Assembly: GCA_036768485.1 (NCBI GenBank)
Contig: JAVLUZ010000415.1
Span: forward strand, 1-64,000
DNA: 64,000 nt
Direction: 5' to 3'
Source of the DNA: Mermis nigrescens
Taxonomy: Eukaryota; Nematoda; Enoplea; Mermithida; Mermithidae
The translations under genes and the position numbers were made by a program. The notes under the pieces were generated by a model. It saw only the letters and a program-made list of their open reading frames with translations. It had not been told where the DNA came from and did not search any database. Every line of letters starts with the position of its first letter. The first letter of the stretch is position 1. This document shows, piece by piece, positions 36,021-49,800 of the stretch.

Positions 36021-37712
36021 AAATTTTGATCGTTCAGAATGCCTAATCTTAAGTGTCTTACATACATGATTTTACGCTGCTTTGTTAATGAGATTCTTGA
36101 TCGAGTTATCTCAGTTATCTATATAAAAGCTGAGCAGATTATAGTTGAAATTTGCACTGGCAGACATTTTTCGCCAGGCATATAATGGCGCACCACGCGC
36201 GCAGTCACAGGAGTTCAACAATTTATTTTTCTGATTTTTTCTGAAGTTACCCTTCTGGTCAAACTTTTATTTTTACTAGAAGTAGGCTTAGATGTGTGTA
36301 GGTGGTGGTTGAATGGTGAAAAAACAAGATTTTAATATTTGAATGTTAGTTTTTCGGTTTGGTTTTTTTTTGGTTTTTTGGGTTCTATTGGGTTTTTTTA
36401 TGGAAATGACAGCTAGAGTTACATACAGGCTGGGAATACTTCCAACAGCTGCAAGACAATGAAACAGACAAAATAAGATAGGTTTTCATTCATTCTGGGG
36501 GGGGGGGTGGGTGAAATTTACCCCGACTAATTATACAGGCATATATTTTTGCATAAATTTCATACTTTTGGGCTCACACATCAATTTGTTTTTACTGTTT
36601 CGATGTGAAAGTATTGTTTCTGTACATCTATGTTTATTCATAGCTAATAGCTATGAAGAACATCTGTTATAGAAATCATGATCAGGGTACTTTTGTATCA
36701 TGATTAATAGTGCGGTGAACAAGCGTATGCTAAACTCCACTTTTTTTAGATTATGAAAAAGCTACATAGATACCACATACGAATTTAAGTTTTGCAGTAT
36801 ATTTCCGGGAATAAATCTATTTCATTTAATTAGAAACACGAGGTTGTTTTTAGGATGGTTCTCTCAGCAAATCGTGAATAGTCATGTTGAATCAGTATCA
36901 TTTCACTATCACTATACATACTAGACCTGAATTCCTGAAATTCATTTTTCCTATATGAATCATCATCTCCACATGACTTTGAAAACAGTCGACCCATCAA
37001 AAACTTTTCGAACAGGCTAACCAATAAGAGATAAAGCCTGAGAACGTATAGTCAGAAATAGATGGATTGTGGCATTTTTACCATAAAGCTGTATTTTAGA
37101 CAAATGTGGTCCAAACATATAAGAATATAGATCCACGCTTTCAAAAACTACTTTTGTGTGTTTTTGCATATAATTATGCTACAACCACCCTAATCTTTAT
37201 AGTTATACAATCAGATGGGTTCTTGAAAGACCTAGTAAAAATTGGTATTTTTTTGCATAAAATGAGGCAGAAGGCCAAAAATGGATGTAAAATGGATTTT
37301 CTCTAAGTACCTTGATTGACGAGAAACATGTGTAATAGTCGTAATTTTAAGATCTACTTTGGCGCTTCTACGAGTTTTACAGCTCATTTTGACTCCAAAG
37401 TCAATTTTTGACCCACTGGCCGACCCCTTTGATTGGCTCACTACAGTGCACTTAACAGTAACAGCCGCTTTTGATTAACGATCAGCTTTCATGCACTAGT
37501 TTAAACTTTCATACTGATTATTTTTAAAGATATATATATACCAACACCGTCTTACATCACAACAAAAAAGGCGGAGATCATGTTTGGTTATGGGTGGATT
37601 ATGTACATACATGTTTATCAGTGAATTTTGATATTGATTGCCGGCATAAAAATTATTAAAACTGCTTGTGCTCCACTTTTGACTCTTCGATCCAACGCAA
37701 ACATATTACTTA
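36021..37712. other. mostly unique AT-rich sequence
   Basis: A poly-G run near 36495 and one candidate exon (36830-37024). A 35-base segment at 37564-37600 reappears inverted at 33059-33095 with one extra base. Nothing else recognised. Confidence 0.35.
36830..37024 (-). CDS. candidate terminal exon, unknown protein
   Basis: Minus-strand open segment of about 64 codons with balanced composition: a short FEKFLMGRLF part, an acidic GDDD cluster, then EFQEFRSSMYSDSEMILIQ and a stop. A TTGGTTAG acceptor-like site is at its upstream edge. It could be the cytoplasmic tail of a receptor or a chance frame; no homologue is recognised. Confidence 0.22.
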   Translation of the reverse strand: MVSLFEKFLMGRLFSKSCGDDDSYRKNEFQEFRSSMYSDSEMILIQHDYSRFAERTILKTTSCF

Positions 37713-38467
37713 CTAGCAAGAAAAATGCTCCGATGGAACAAAAAAGATGAATATACTTGGAATTGTGGATTATTATGGATGTTAAAGGAGGAGACTAGGA
37801 AAAATCTACCTAAAGTCGGAAAATCTGCTAAAAATCACACTTTCTCTAAGCAACGCAAAAAATCGATGTATATTCTGCGGCCAACAGATGTAAAATAATA
37901 TTCAACCATAACAATGATTGAAACAGCAGCACATTAGCTATGCAGTAGCTATGGGAAATGATATTAAGTAAACTAACAGTCTTCCAAGCCAATTGGAATG
38001 AAATAGCAAACATCGAAGACAATTGAAGACATGCCGTTTGGTTTAAAACAGTAGGAAACGCTAAGTTGACTATGTAGATACACTAGCATGCCCGAAACGA
38101 TTGTGTGACTAATCAATTGGCTCCTGCTTTTGCTTGCTATCAATCCTCATGACAAAATAAAACAACTTTAAATACAATACCTCCTAGTTTTCTATCAATC
38201 AGTTGCCAGCAATTTAACAAGTAACCTTGATAGATCTCGTTTGATACACTCTTATCTGAAACTTCGAACATTATTTAGCAAAAGATACTTTTAGAGGCCG
38301 GCAGAATATACATCGATTTTTTGCGTTGCTTAGAGAAAGTGTGATTTTTAGCAGATTTTCCGACTTTAGGTAGATTTTTCCTAGTCCCCTCCTTTTACAT
38401 CCATAATAATCAGCCATTCCGAGTATATTCATCTTTTTTGTTCCATCGGAGCATTTTTCTTCGCTAG
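37713..38467. repeat. rep-C module in rep-D copy 3
   Basis: Same inverted arms as 11547-12290 with the interior in the opposite orientation, as expected for a reversed whole element. Confidence 0.7.
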
Positions 38468-41400
38468 TACACTACTTTTTAATTAGCGTGATTTCAGTAC
38501 ATCAGTCAGTACTTCGCAATCCGCAACATGCTACAATAATGACAACAGTCACGATCGCAGGAAAACAATATTGTTCTTAACATCAGCATTATCCTTTTTA
38601 AACAAGACAACCTTATTGACCATCCATTTTCAAATTAAAACTCCATTAAGTTAACTTGCTTGCTTAATGTTCAGTTCACTTATAATCAAGCACAAATATT
38701 TAACCAACGAATTCACATTGCAAATCCTCACTCAATCATTGCGCAAGCACAATGTGTTGTGACTTTTGAAATTGAAAGACACGCGCAATTTTCAATTTTC
38801 AAATTGAAATTGGATCAATTTTCAAATTGAAAATTGGTTGTTTGAATTTGCGATAAAGAATAATCACGATAGTCACTCTGGTTTACTTGAGCCTATAATA
38901 AAATAACTGATCGTCCACCAATTCCAAACTAAACGCGACTAATCTGATCACTATGAAAAGTTTTGAAAAATGAGCTTGCTAAGCAGAGTTGTAAACCAAG
39001 ATATAGAAACTTAAAGTTAAAACTTCAAATACATTAAATATTAAGAGACATAAAGATTTAAAACTTTAAGAAAAAATGGAAAAGGCGGGATGTTGGTAAA
39101 TATAGAAGGCAAAGTTTCTGTGCAAAAATCTCCAAAAACTTCACGCAAATATCAAATGTCTGAGCACTACGCTTTGGTTTGGTTGTAAATAAATTTGTAG
39201 TATAGACTACATATTAACAAAAAATGAATAGTGCAAACTTGTACACCTACTAGGTGTAGAGAATACTAACAGTTTACGGCTTATTAATGTACATGATTAC
39301 AATAAAGCTGTATATCTTTGTCGACTTCTATGCAGCAGTAGTGTGATTGCTAGTTCTTTTAAACCTGCTTGTTGCAGGCAATTTACATCAATTCAGCGAT
39401 AGCTCTCCATGTGCGAGATTTTGTGAAACATATTATAAACACGGCTAAGAAGGATTTAACTTTAATGCAACCCATTTAGACAAAATTACATCTCTTCAAT
39501 GATCTAAGGACACTTGAACATAATTTTTAAATCACTTCTAGATTACTTTTAGGGTAAACAGACTCCCTTAATTGATGTCTAGACATATGAATCCTGTGAA
39601 AATTTCTTGACTTCAGTTACAGAAGTCTCCTGAAAGTCAATCAATTCAAGGTTAACACGTAATGTAAACCTTTGACACAAACACATAGCGCCAAGCAATA
39701 TTCTAGTCGCGATTCGTAATTTGTGATATTGCTTCCATGATTACTTTCAACATTTATGGAAAAATGAGTCTCCATAATGTTTTTAAAGGACAATAAACAT
39801 TAGGCTTAAACCACTTTGCAATACTGCTGAGTGTAAACAAGCGCGCCCAACTGACGTATATATTTTCCATTGGCTGAAATTTTTATATCTCAGAAAAAAT
39901 TTCGGTTTTTCAATACTCTGAAGAACAAAGGCTAACATACAGTGTAAAAAATTACTGGATATTATGATTAACATTCATGAAAAAATTATGTCTCTACAAT
40001 GGTCTCGAGGACATATAAACAATGAGTGTAAACTACTTTACATCACTGTTGGATGTAAACAAATGCGCCTACGTGACGTCTCGCATTTGATCCTTTGAAA
40101 CTTCTAGACTCCAGGAAAAAGATATGGTTTCTCAGAATGCTCAAAAAACGATAGATAAATACATATGTAGTGTAAACTTCATGTAAACACCTAGTGTAAA
40201 GAAGATTTCAGTCAGATTCGTAATTTTGATATTAAGTTCTGATATAACGATTAATATTTATGAAAAATTAAGTCTCACATAATGTTCTATGGGCAAACTA
40301 ACAATTGGTGTAAACTACTTTTAACACCGTAGAGTGTCGGCATATGCGCCAGACTGTCATATCAAATTTGGTTCCTGGTCCATTTCTAGACTTGATAAAC
40401 GTGTCCCTGACTCGTAAAACAGCAGGAGAAGCAGGCAGAAAAAACAAGAGCAGAAACGCATTTAAAACTCCAAATTTTTGACTTTACACTCGCTAAATAT
40501 TAATGTATAGACAATTGTTTTGACATGCCATCCGATATGAAGCACTTTATTTTTATTCTATAGGCTTATCCCGACTTCTGGACGGAGAAAGTGGCGAACA
40601 AAAAACGCAATAAAAACGTATTTTCCATCATTTAGAACACTGTAAACTTTAAAATTCCATACCGAACTCCCCATTGAGTTTAAAGAAATTCGAGTTTGGT
40701 ACAATTTGTAGCTTTTAAATCGGCAAAGTGCATTCCTGTGCCCAAAATTCTGTTGCAAAATTATTTGGTATGATTTATCAATCAAACTTCGGAAAAAAGC
40801 GTGCTGTTTCGCCCATTTTTACCTCTGAGTTTCGAACTTTACACCCCCATAGCATCTCTTTCATCTGTTGCGTTTTTTAAATGCGGTTTGCTGCAATGTT
40901 TAACCCCTGAGAGGCACTTTATTAACGCTGTCTTCGATTTACACTGACTCGTAAGCTGGAAAAAATTGGAGAAATCTTAGTTAAAATCCGTTTTTACACC
41001 ATCCACCAGGTGTAAACTTGGTACAACCCTGGATCTAACTCACCTAGGCATAGAAGACTTTGCGTATATGCAGAATCGTAGCCCTTGATCCGCTCTACAT
41101 TTCTGTCAGAAAACATTTTCAAAACTCATATACCGGAGTTAGTATCGGACATAGGACAGGTTGAAACTCGACCAAAGTGATTTTCACCCCCAGATTTTCA
41201 TACTCTCTACACTGCCATTCGATAACTAATGCGAATTTCAAAAAACAAAAAAATGTCATCTGAAGAATTCATCCCTCTATTATCTTCTATCCTGTTTAAT
41301 CCTGAGTCATCAATACTCGAGTTGTCCACATGCCGCAGTAAAAGGGTCCCAAAATTTGTCCTATGTTATGACGTTACACAAAAACTTTACACCTCTTTAC

Positions 41401-41567
41401 ACAGTCAATTTTGAGTTTCAAGAAAACAAAAAAACACTGGGCAGCGAATTTTCTTATTATCTTTCTAAGAGAGCCAGCACCTTCCAGAAGTGTCCCGTTA
41501 TAGCTGTAGGAGTGGTGCACAGGTGTTGGGGTGCCTGTATATTATGAGTACGCGCTAACGCGCTACG
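37713..41567 (-). mobile_element. rep-D element, reverse copy (complete by comparison)
   Basis: Reverse complement, with moderate divergence, of 8471-12290: rep-C module at 37713-38467, then the arm to the hairpin end at about 41567 (TACGCGCTAACGCGCTAC). Includes the TCAATTTTCAAATTGAAA palindromes (38790-38840), the tandem units (39700-40270) and GTGTAAAG words. Length is about 3.85 kb. No transposase frame. Confidence 0.7.
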
Positions 41568-41952
41568 CTATCAGATAGTGCTCTTCGAGCATTCTTCCAC
41601 TCAGTGCTCGACTTTTGGTACTCGTTTACGAGATTGTTTACGCAGTCTTTTCTACCGATTGTTTATATGAATCGCTAATAACTGACTTCTAAATCGTTTG
41701 TAGACTGGTTCCATATCTAAAGGCCAAAAGTAGGTCAAAAATAACTTCTTTAGATATGAATCGCTACAAAGAATTATACACCATCATTTACTTTTTTTAA
41801 CCTAGTGCATGAATTCCTCCGTTAAATTATTTTCTCCTTATCTACTGTAACTACCAAAATCCTTTATCGCTCGACGACACCATATCTATGAAAAAATTTG
41901 CTACCAGTCTGTCGAGTGAACGAAAAATCGAGCCCTGCAGTAGTAAGAATAT

Positions 41953-42376
41953 TATAGTCTGCTTAAGACAAGTTTGGGCATAAATTGTAAAAACTATGTC
42001 CGACAGCCGACAGATTGCAGATTTGATTTCATATATATAATTATAGCATTGATTTGATTTGATACATTATAATTATCGTAAGCCAACTCGTCGGCTTACT
42101 TTTTGGAGAAATTCTCAAAATTTATGCCCACACTTAACATGTGGAACACTACCTGGGCGTGGGGTATGCACCCCTTAGAAACCAAAATACCCCCCCCAAT
42201 TCAATTTTTTTCGCAATTTTTTGATGCCAATGGATAGTGCTCTTTTGATGAGAAACGTTGAAATATGGTGCTTTTGTCGCCATACCACCATTTTTAACGC
42301 CATTTTGACCTTTTGAAAAATCTTTCACCCCCCCCATTCAGAGCTTTTGCGTCGCTCAGCTATGGTGGACAGACTA
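41953..42376. mobile_element. mite-H element interrupted by hAT-A
   Basis: Left end TATAGTCTGCTTAAGAC; the inverted match (GCCCACACTTAACATGTGG) is near 42128-42146, and the last bases, CAGACTA, follow the inserted hAT-A copy at about 42370. Without the insertion the two ends pair. Confidence 0.6.
42147..42364 (+). mobile_element. hAT-A element nested in mite-H
   Basis: CACTACCTGGGCG at the left and GTCGCTCAGCTATG at the right. Flanks GTGGAACA and GTGGACAG suggest a decayed duplication. It splits the end of the mite-H element, so it is the younger. Confidence 0.65.
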
Positions 42377-43004
42377 CTAGTTTTCTGAGTTTTTTCAAGC
42401 GGATTCTTGCGCTAGGTTAAAAGACAGACTATATGCATATGTAACACATATTCAATATGTTTGACGAAATCTTGTGCATAGATTACAATTTTCGTAATAA
42501 TTCGAAGCGGATTACAAAACGTATTATACTGATGCAGCAATCTGTGCACAACATTTGATCAGCAGTTTTCCATTAACATTTAATAACTGTAGGATGCGTA
42601 TAACCTCTTTGGCTAATTTCTTTATTGGGCGCCTATTCCCAAGCTCTTGGGAAATAGATCATAGTACACAATCATATATATTTATATCCTTTCACTTTTA
42701 GAGCACTTTTCCTAATAAAGAATGCGATCCGGAAACGCGGAGATACGATAAGTTATTGGTAGGAACAACATTTTGGAAACAATCATATATGAGTTTTTTG
42801 CTTTACGAGCATTTTTCCAAGTAGTATGTATCTTTTAATTATCGCGTTTACGTAAAGAATTATTAAATCACCGGAAATTGGGAATGAAAAACTGCAGATG
42901 AGGAATATTAACTGTAAAACTAGTCTACTTTATGATTTTACTCACATATGTGAGTTTACTCACAAATGTGTAATGAATTTTTGACCCCCGCAGACCGCGC
43001 TGAC
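42377..43004. other. no gene recognised
   Basis: AT-rich sequence. A second GACAGACTATA mite-H-like end is near 42423 and a TCTTGTGCATAGATT block near 42472 resembles the element at 53427, but no complete element could be drawn. Confidence 0.35.
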
Positions 43005-43520
43005 CCTCAACCTGTGCGTAGGGGGTTTGGGGGTAGTGCAACCCCATCGAGAAACCAAAATACCCCCAGAAATAAAAATACCCCAGAATTCAATTTTTGA
43101 AAACTTTTTATGTTTTTTCGCAATTTTTTGATGCCAATGGATAGTGCTTGATGAGAAACGTCTAAAATGGTGTTTTTTACGCCATACCACCACATATGGG
43201 CGTGGGGGGTTTGGGGGTATGCAACCCCCAGAATTGAAATACCCCTCAGAAATCAAAATACCCCCAGAATTCGAATTTTGAAATGTTTTTTGCTTTTTTG
43301 GCGATTTTTTGATGCCATTGGATAGTGCTCGATGAGAAACGTCGAAAAATGGTATTTTTTCGCCATACGATCACTTTTAAGACAATTTTTGACCTTTAAT
43401 AACTTTTTCACCCCCCCAGAATTTTTGGTGCTGTCCACCTATGCTATACCACCATTTTTAAGGCCATTTTTGACCATTGAAAAATCTTGCACCCCTCCAG
43501 AATTTTGGTGCCCCATTTCT
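43005..43520 (+). mobile_element. hAT-A element interrupted by another hAT-A
   Basis: The outer copy is split into 43005-43190 and 43453-43520 by the copy at 43191-43444. Across the gap the family sequence resumes exactly (CGCCATACCAC then CATTTTTAAGGCC). Outer ends are mutated. Confidence 0.7.
43191..43444 (+). mobile_element. hAT-A element nested in hAT-A
   Basis: Starts CACATATGGGCG, ends GTCCACCTATGC; flanks CATACCAC (43183-43190) and TATACCAC (43445-43452) match at 7 of 8 bases. Confidence 0.75.
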
Positions 43521-43811
43521 AGACTACTCAAACTCCACCCCCCTCCCCACGTGCATGTCTGTTCCCGACTCACAAGCATTACTTTTTCCACTCGATCCTT
43601 CGAAATTTCATCAAAATGTGTAGATTTTAGGACTTGAAGTGGTAAACTTATTTTTTGTCGATCTAATGTTAATTTACAATATTCCGAAGCAGAATCAAAT
43701 GACATTTCCATCATTCGAAGTCGATTTGTGGAGGATCTATCATTTTGTGACTGCCTTATAGTTTATCAACGAAGCGATTCAAGGACTGCATGCGCAACCG
43801 GCAAAAGCGCC

Positions 43812-46800
43812 CTAAAATTTGGACAATCGTTTCTTCAAAATTCGCTCGATTTGTGAATCGGAGGTCTTTTTATGAGATAGACCTTTTTCAGGTGCTTCTG
43901 CTGACTGGCTGGTAACTGCCGGCAGACTGGTCTCTCTGTGGCCCACGAAGCTGCTTCGTGCATTCGGATAGCGGGAGGGTGCCGTGCTCATTGATCTCGC
44001 CGCCGGCTGCACGTTGACCACAACGTTATTCGAGTTGGCTTGCTTGACTTTCCATGACGGAATTGTTATTTTACGCAAATCGCTACTCAGGGCTACTATG
44101 ATCACCGCATTCGAACCGAACATGGTAATTTCAGTTAAAGTGTAAGAAAAAGTCCAAATGCAATTTCTTCCTGACGACAAACTCATGGCGCAAAAGGATA
44201 TCGTATCAACGATGAACAGAAATGAGCAAGTCAAGCCAATCAGTATCAGATTATTCTCTATCTTTTCGCTGCGGATGCTCGCTATGCTGCTCGCTTGTTG
44301 TACAGCGTTTTTGTGCCTGTGCGTAAGCTTATGAATCAAAAATATGAAAAATAGAAATACTAAAGTTGGGGAGATATTATAAGTCATGAAGCGTTATAAA
44401 TTTTCGTTTTTGTACGTATTCATTACATTTGATTTATTTTTATATTTATTTCTCCACGTTTAAACGTATTTTTAAAGTTTTAACATTTTCCTAATTCGCG
44501 TATCTATTTCATATCAAACGAAAAAAGATGATAAATACATAAGAGCGATGTGCTACGATAAAAAAGAGATCTTCAGTTTTTGAATAATTTCTCATGATTT
44601 TTGCAGCGAATATGAGTTCTTTATAAAATTTTAAAGCAGGGGCGTAATAATTTGTTTAGCCACTTCGACTCGTTGTGCAATGTTTTGTCCTAGCTCCACG
44701 CGTACGAGTGCGAAGATATAAATAGGTAATTTTATTTATTGAGCCATTTACACAGCTTAATTTTCTTATTCTTTTCAAGAATGCGCCCACATTACTGAAT
44801 CTTCAATAGCCATAAGCACGTTTTTGCATAACATTTTTAAAATTCTGATCGTTAAGCGTAGAAAAAATTGTTAATGGGCCGAAAAATGACATTTTTTCTT
44901 TTTAAAGGTCACTGAAAATGCTGCGCACGGGTCCGCATTCAACTGCCTGGAGTTACATAAAAACGCCTCGAATCCCCATATTTATACGTATGGTATCGCC
45001 CCATAAAAAATCCTTGATCCCAGCACATTTCTCGAAATTTGTTTTCATATTTAAAATATGTGGTAGGTACTTTGTAACTTTGTGTGAAGGCTACGTTACA
45101 CATGGGCGTGTAGGGTAGTCTGACTGAACTCCCCCGAGAATCCCGGCAGATTACTCCTCCCCCTTAAAATCGATAGACCTTCAGAATTGAATTTTTGGTG
45201 CTATTTTTGACTATTTCGCCCCATCGGACCCTCCAGAATTTTTTTGCCGCCAACGTACATATGGCAGCATTATATTTAACTACCTTCTAATCTTGTAAAA
45301 ACAAATGCTGTATAAAACGACGGCAATCAGCATGCAGACCGTTGGTCTAACGCACCAATATACTAAAAAACCTTGATGATTGAACTCGTCCCAGTGATCA
45401 TTGCCCCAGGTCAAGGTGGTTCGGTCCAAATACATCCAAGTGACTGGGAAACATTGCAATACGATCGCCTCGATGAAAACCACGCCCCACAGAACCAGAA
45501 TGTACCTTAGAGTGTAAAATACACAAATAAGAATTAAAACAATGTAAAAAATTTAAAAATGTAAAACATAGGAAATGTAAAATGCAAAAACAAAATACGG
45601 TAGGACCGAAATTGTAAACCTTAGAGTAGCGGACATGTTGAAGAAACTGGTGGACCATTGTGGCGCCATAAGCTGTAAAGCGCGTACGATGGCCATGGCC
45701 GGAAAATGAGATAGAGTCATGTAAAAATGCAGCGTGTACCAAAAGCTCAGCCAGCCTTCGTCCCCGACTGATAACAAATCAATCTGTAGGAATAGTATAT
45801 GCATTGATTTTTAAAATGATCTATAATATTAATTTCGAGTTGCCTGTGTGTGTGTGTCCGAGAAAATAGTTTTTACTGTATAATTGAGTATTTCTCATAT
45901 TTTGACTCGATGGGTATTCCGTGCTCTGCTCATGATTCCGAATTTTCGATCAAAATAACTCGATCTGGCTCCTGATAGCTGGAAACGACGGATATCTATA
46001 AAAAGTTGCTCTTGCGTCTTAAGTAATTGCCGTGGAGCAAATTTGCTACACCACCTAGACCAACTTTCAATGCGCTATTGACTGGTGTAAACTACTTTAC
46101 ACTGCAGTGTAAACTGATGAAAAATCCTAAGATTAACATTTTTTGAAACTACATTTTTCCAAATGCCTTTAATGGCAGTATATTAATTGTGTTTAAATTT
46201 TAACTGTTTGTTAATGATGTTATGGCTGACGTAGAATTTTTTAATGTAGAATTTGAAGAAAATTCACGAGTCGGTTTTTGAGATACAGGAGCCCAAACAT
46301 ACCCTATCCATAACGTGAAATTTAGGCTTTTTGTCTTTTTGCAGAAGCACAGCTTGGGTGTTACTTCCAAAATTTGGCCCTTGGGTTTTCTTGGACCTCT
46401 GATCTCAAATTTACTACTCAAAGTTCACGATCTGGCGCCATAAAGCATATAGTGAACGTGTTATCCGGAAATTACGAAAGGTTTTATTAAACATGATTTA
46501 AACATTGAGAGCGAGCTCGCAGCAAGCCAAAATATCAAATTATAAATACAGGTTTTGATGATGTAAATTAGCATGCGTGCAATTTAAGGTAAACCAACCG
46601 GAAGCAGCAAAGGCGCGGCTTTCAAAAATGCTAATACAAATTCAAATATTTCTGCTTCTAATGGCTAATTTTGCATGGAACTTTTTGTATCCCTTTACGA
46701 TGAGTACAAACTTTTATGCGCAGGTTACAACCATAGGTGGGCAGCACCAAAATTCTGGGGGGGGTGAAAAATTTTCAAAGGTCAAAAAATGGTCTTAAAA

Positions 46801-49800
46801 GTGGTCGTATGGCGAAAAAACTCCATTTTTCGACGTTTCTCATCAAGCACTATTCAATGGCATCAAAAAATCGCTAAGAAAGCAAAAAATTTTCAAAATT
46901 TAAATTCTGGGGAGTATTTTGATTTCTGGGAGGATGCATACCCCCAAACCCCCACGCCCTATGTGTGGTTACAACGCCCTCTACTCGTCGTACGGGCAGA
47001 AAAAGGAAGCAAAAAACATAAATAAGTAAGCAAGATAAAATTAGTCGCGTAAAAGTGATCAAAGAAGTTTGCTTAGCTGAAATGCAACATTTTGGTGTAC
47101 ACGGTGAATTACAACTGATTTCATTTGTTGGGCGAAAGGCAACCTTAGCTTCTTAATGATATTTTGATGATATTGATTGTAAGACTGAGAGGTGCCAAAC
47201 AATGGATATTACAGAGTGAGTCAAGAGAAATTAGTAAGCTTTAAAAGGAACAAATGAGAATAATATGATGACAATGACAAATGAGACATAAACAATTTTC
47301 GGCATATTGGTCATCAATTATATCCATCTCCTTTGTAAATGGATCGCTCCGCTCCCCATTTTGCGGAAAAAGATTGCTCTAACAAATGGAGCAGCGAAGC
47401 GCCCCATTTGCTAGTTCGTGAATAGAATGTGAAACCTGGGGCTCCCTGTCTCTATCCTTCTTTATGCTATGCTATTCTAATCGTATCAATTCGTGTAATG
47501 GGACTGTAGTACTGTAGCTTTAATAAGTCGCAAGCAATATAAATTAAGCATTCACAAGCTTAGGACGTAGTAGAGTCAACACTATTTCGCAGAATAAAAG
47601 CTATTTCTCGAATACGAACCGACTTTCAGCATAGATTAGTACTACTGAGTTTAGCATTGAAAAATGACACGTGGAACTCCCGCTGACCATACGTGGGCAG
47701 CAAAAAAATTCTGGGGGGATTTAGGATGGATAAAATTGCAAAGAATGTTAATAAAATTAGAATTCTGAGGGGTCTACAGTAATCTGGCGGGGTTTCAACT
47801 TCTGGGTGGTACAAACCCCCCAAAAAAACTCCTCACGCCCACGTGTGCCGCCGACTAGCATGAGTCGGAAAGCTGGGCAACGATCCAATATGCATAAAAA
47901 CTAGAAAGCATAAAAATCATCGGTTCTTGGGCGTTTCTTCGCGAAATATAAAAAACGTAAAAAGAGTTTTTGCGAACGATTTCTATGTTAGCAGCATAAA
48001 AAGAGCGCAGATTTGGGCTATAACATTTGTAAGCATGTAAAAAATTCGTGTAGTACGTGATATGAATTTAATATTTTGATATTTGCATTTTGAGCTCTTA
48101 ATACAGAGCGACAAATATGAATTTCTTAGATTCTTCATATTTCTTCCGATATCCGTACGAAAGACTTTAGAGATATTTTTTTCTGTTCTGACCAGCAATT
48201 TTTGATGACCGGAGGAATTTCAAAGTCCACGCCCAAATTTCTCTGAGGCTACAAAAATCGCTCATCTTTCATGCAAAGTCGGGAGGCGAGCATTAGATCG
48301 TTGTGAATCTCTCTGGGTAGCAGTAGTAAGTCTAAGAAGAGCTCTCAAACAAGTCAAACCTTTTTTGCGCTTTTCTTTAAACTTGACTTGCTCCAAAAAT
48401 CGTTTGAACTATAGTTTTGCAATTTGGTTTTTTCTTTATGTGAGTATATATCAAATTTCAAAATTAAGCAGACGGTGAAACATTACAATTTTTTAGCGCT
48501 TAGCGTTTAATTCCGGTCCTGATAGGCTAATTAGCTATTAAAATTAACGCGAATTTGATTATAAAACGGCTAAAATATTAAGATTTTCAGACGCCTCACG
48601 CTATAGTATGAAGTTTTGCGTTTCTATATTGTCAAATACTATAGAAATTTGCTAAAGTGCCGTTGTAAAGGTTATAAAAGTAATATATAACTTATAATTA
48701 TAAAAATAATATTATAATAACTTATAATTATACAAATTTATACTTTATAACTTATAATTATAAAAGTTATAAAGGTTATAAAACAGTTTTAGCAGAAAGC
48801 ATTACTCATTTTCACAGTCGTATATCATAAAGTATACATGTATGCACAAAGCGTCTAAAGATTTTTGTTTACTGTCATTGTATACGCACAATGGGAGTTT
48901 CTACAGAAAAATACTTTTTTTAACATGTAAGATCCATCTCAAACGTTTTATACGCCTCAAAAACATATGTCAAAATCTGAAGAATTAATGTGGAAATAAC
49001 TGGTTCACATTCTGCACCAAATCGTTAGGGAAAAATGGTGATCAACATTTTTATTTTCGCAATAAATGTGACAAAGAGCTATATAACAGAATTAAGCGAA
49101 TTAGACAGGACAGAATCAAGTATCAGGCAAAAATTGTGCAAAAAATGGTTAAAGCCTGTAAACATTAGTTCACACTGGTTAAAATTCGTTTTCAAATGTT
49201 GAGTTTTTTCCTTAATTTTTTAGGTTTGTATTCAGTCAGTGATTTAACGCTTTTGAAAATTCGGGTTGGGCAATATCTATAGTTGGCCATGATAAAGTAA
49301 TTTATAGAGCCATAATTTGGATACTATTCCGACTATTGATATTACTGTGTCATACCCATACATGTAACGGCTCGAAATTTCGGGAAGGGGGTCCCTGGCC
49401 ATTTTTAGGGAGCGTGAGTAGATCACAATTGGGCGTGGGGGGTTTTGGGGTATGCAACCCCCGGGAAATCAAACTACCCCCGCCTTCAGAAACCAAAATA
49501 CCCCTCAGAATTCAATTTTTGAGAAATTTTTCGCAATTTTTTGATGCCAATGGATAGTGCTCGATGAGAAACGTTGAAAAATGGTGTTTTTTCGTCATAC
49601 CACTATCTTTAAGGCCATTTTTTAACCTTAAAAATATTGCACTTCCCCCCCTCCGAATTTCGGTGCCGCCCACCTATGGAGTAGATGACCTATAATGTTT
49701 GGCCAAAAATGACAAAAAACCACATGGCAAAAAAACGCAACTATTAGCCAAAAAAGACTTTGGGGATAAGCCGAGGACGAACAATTTTAAATAGGGGTTC

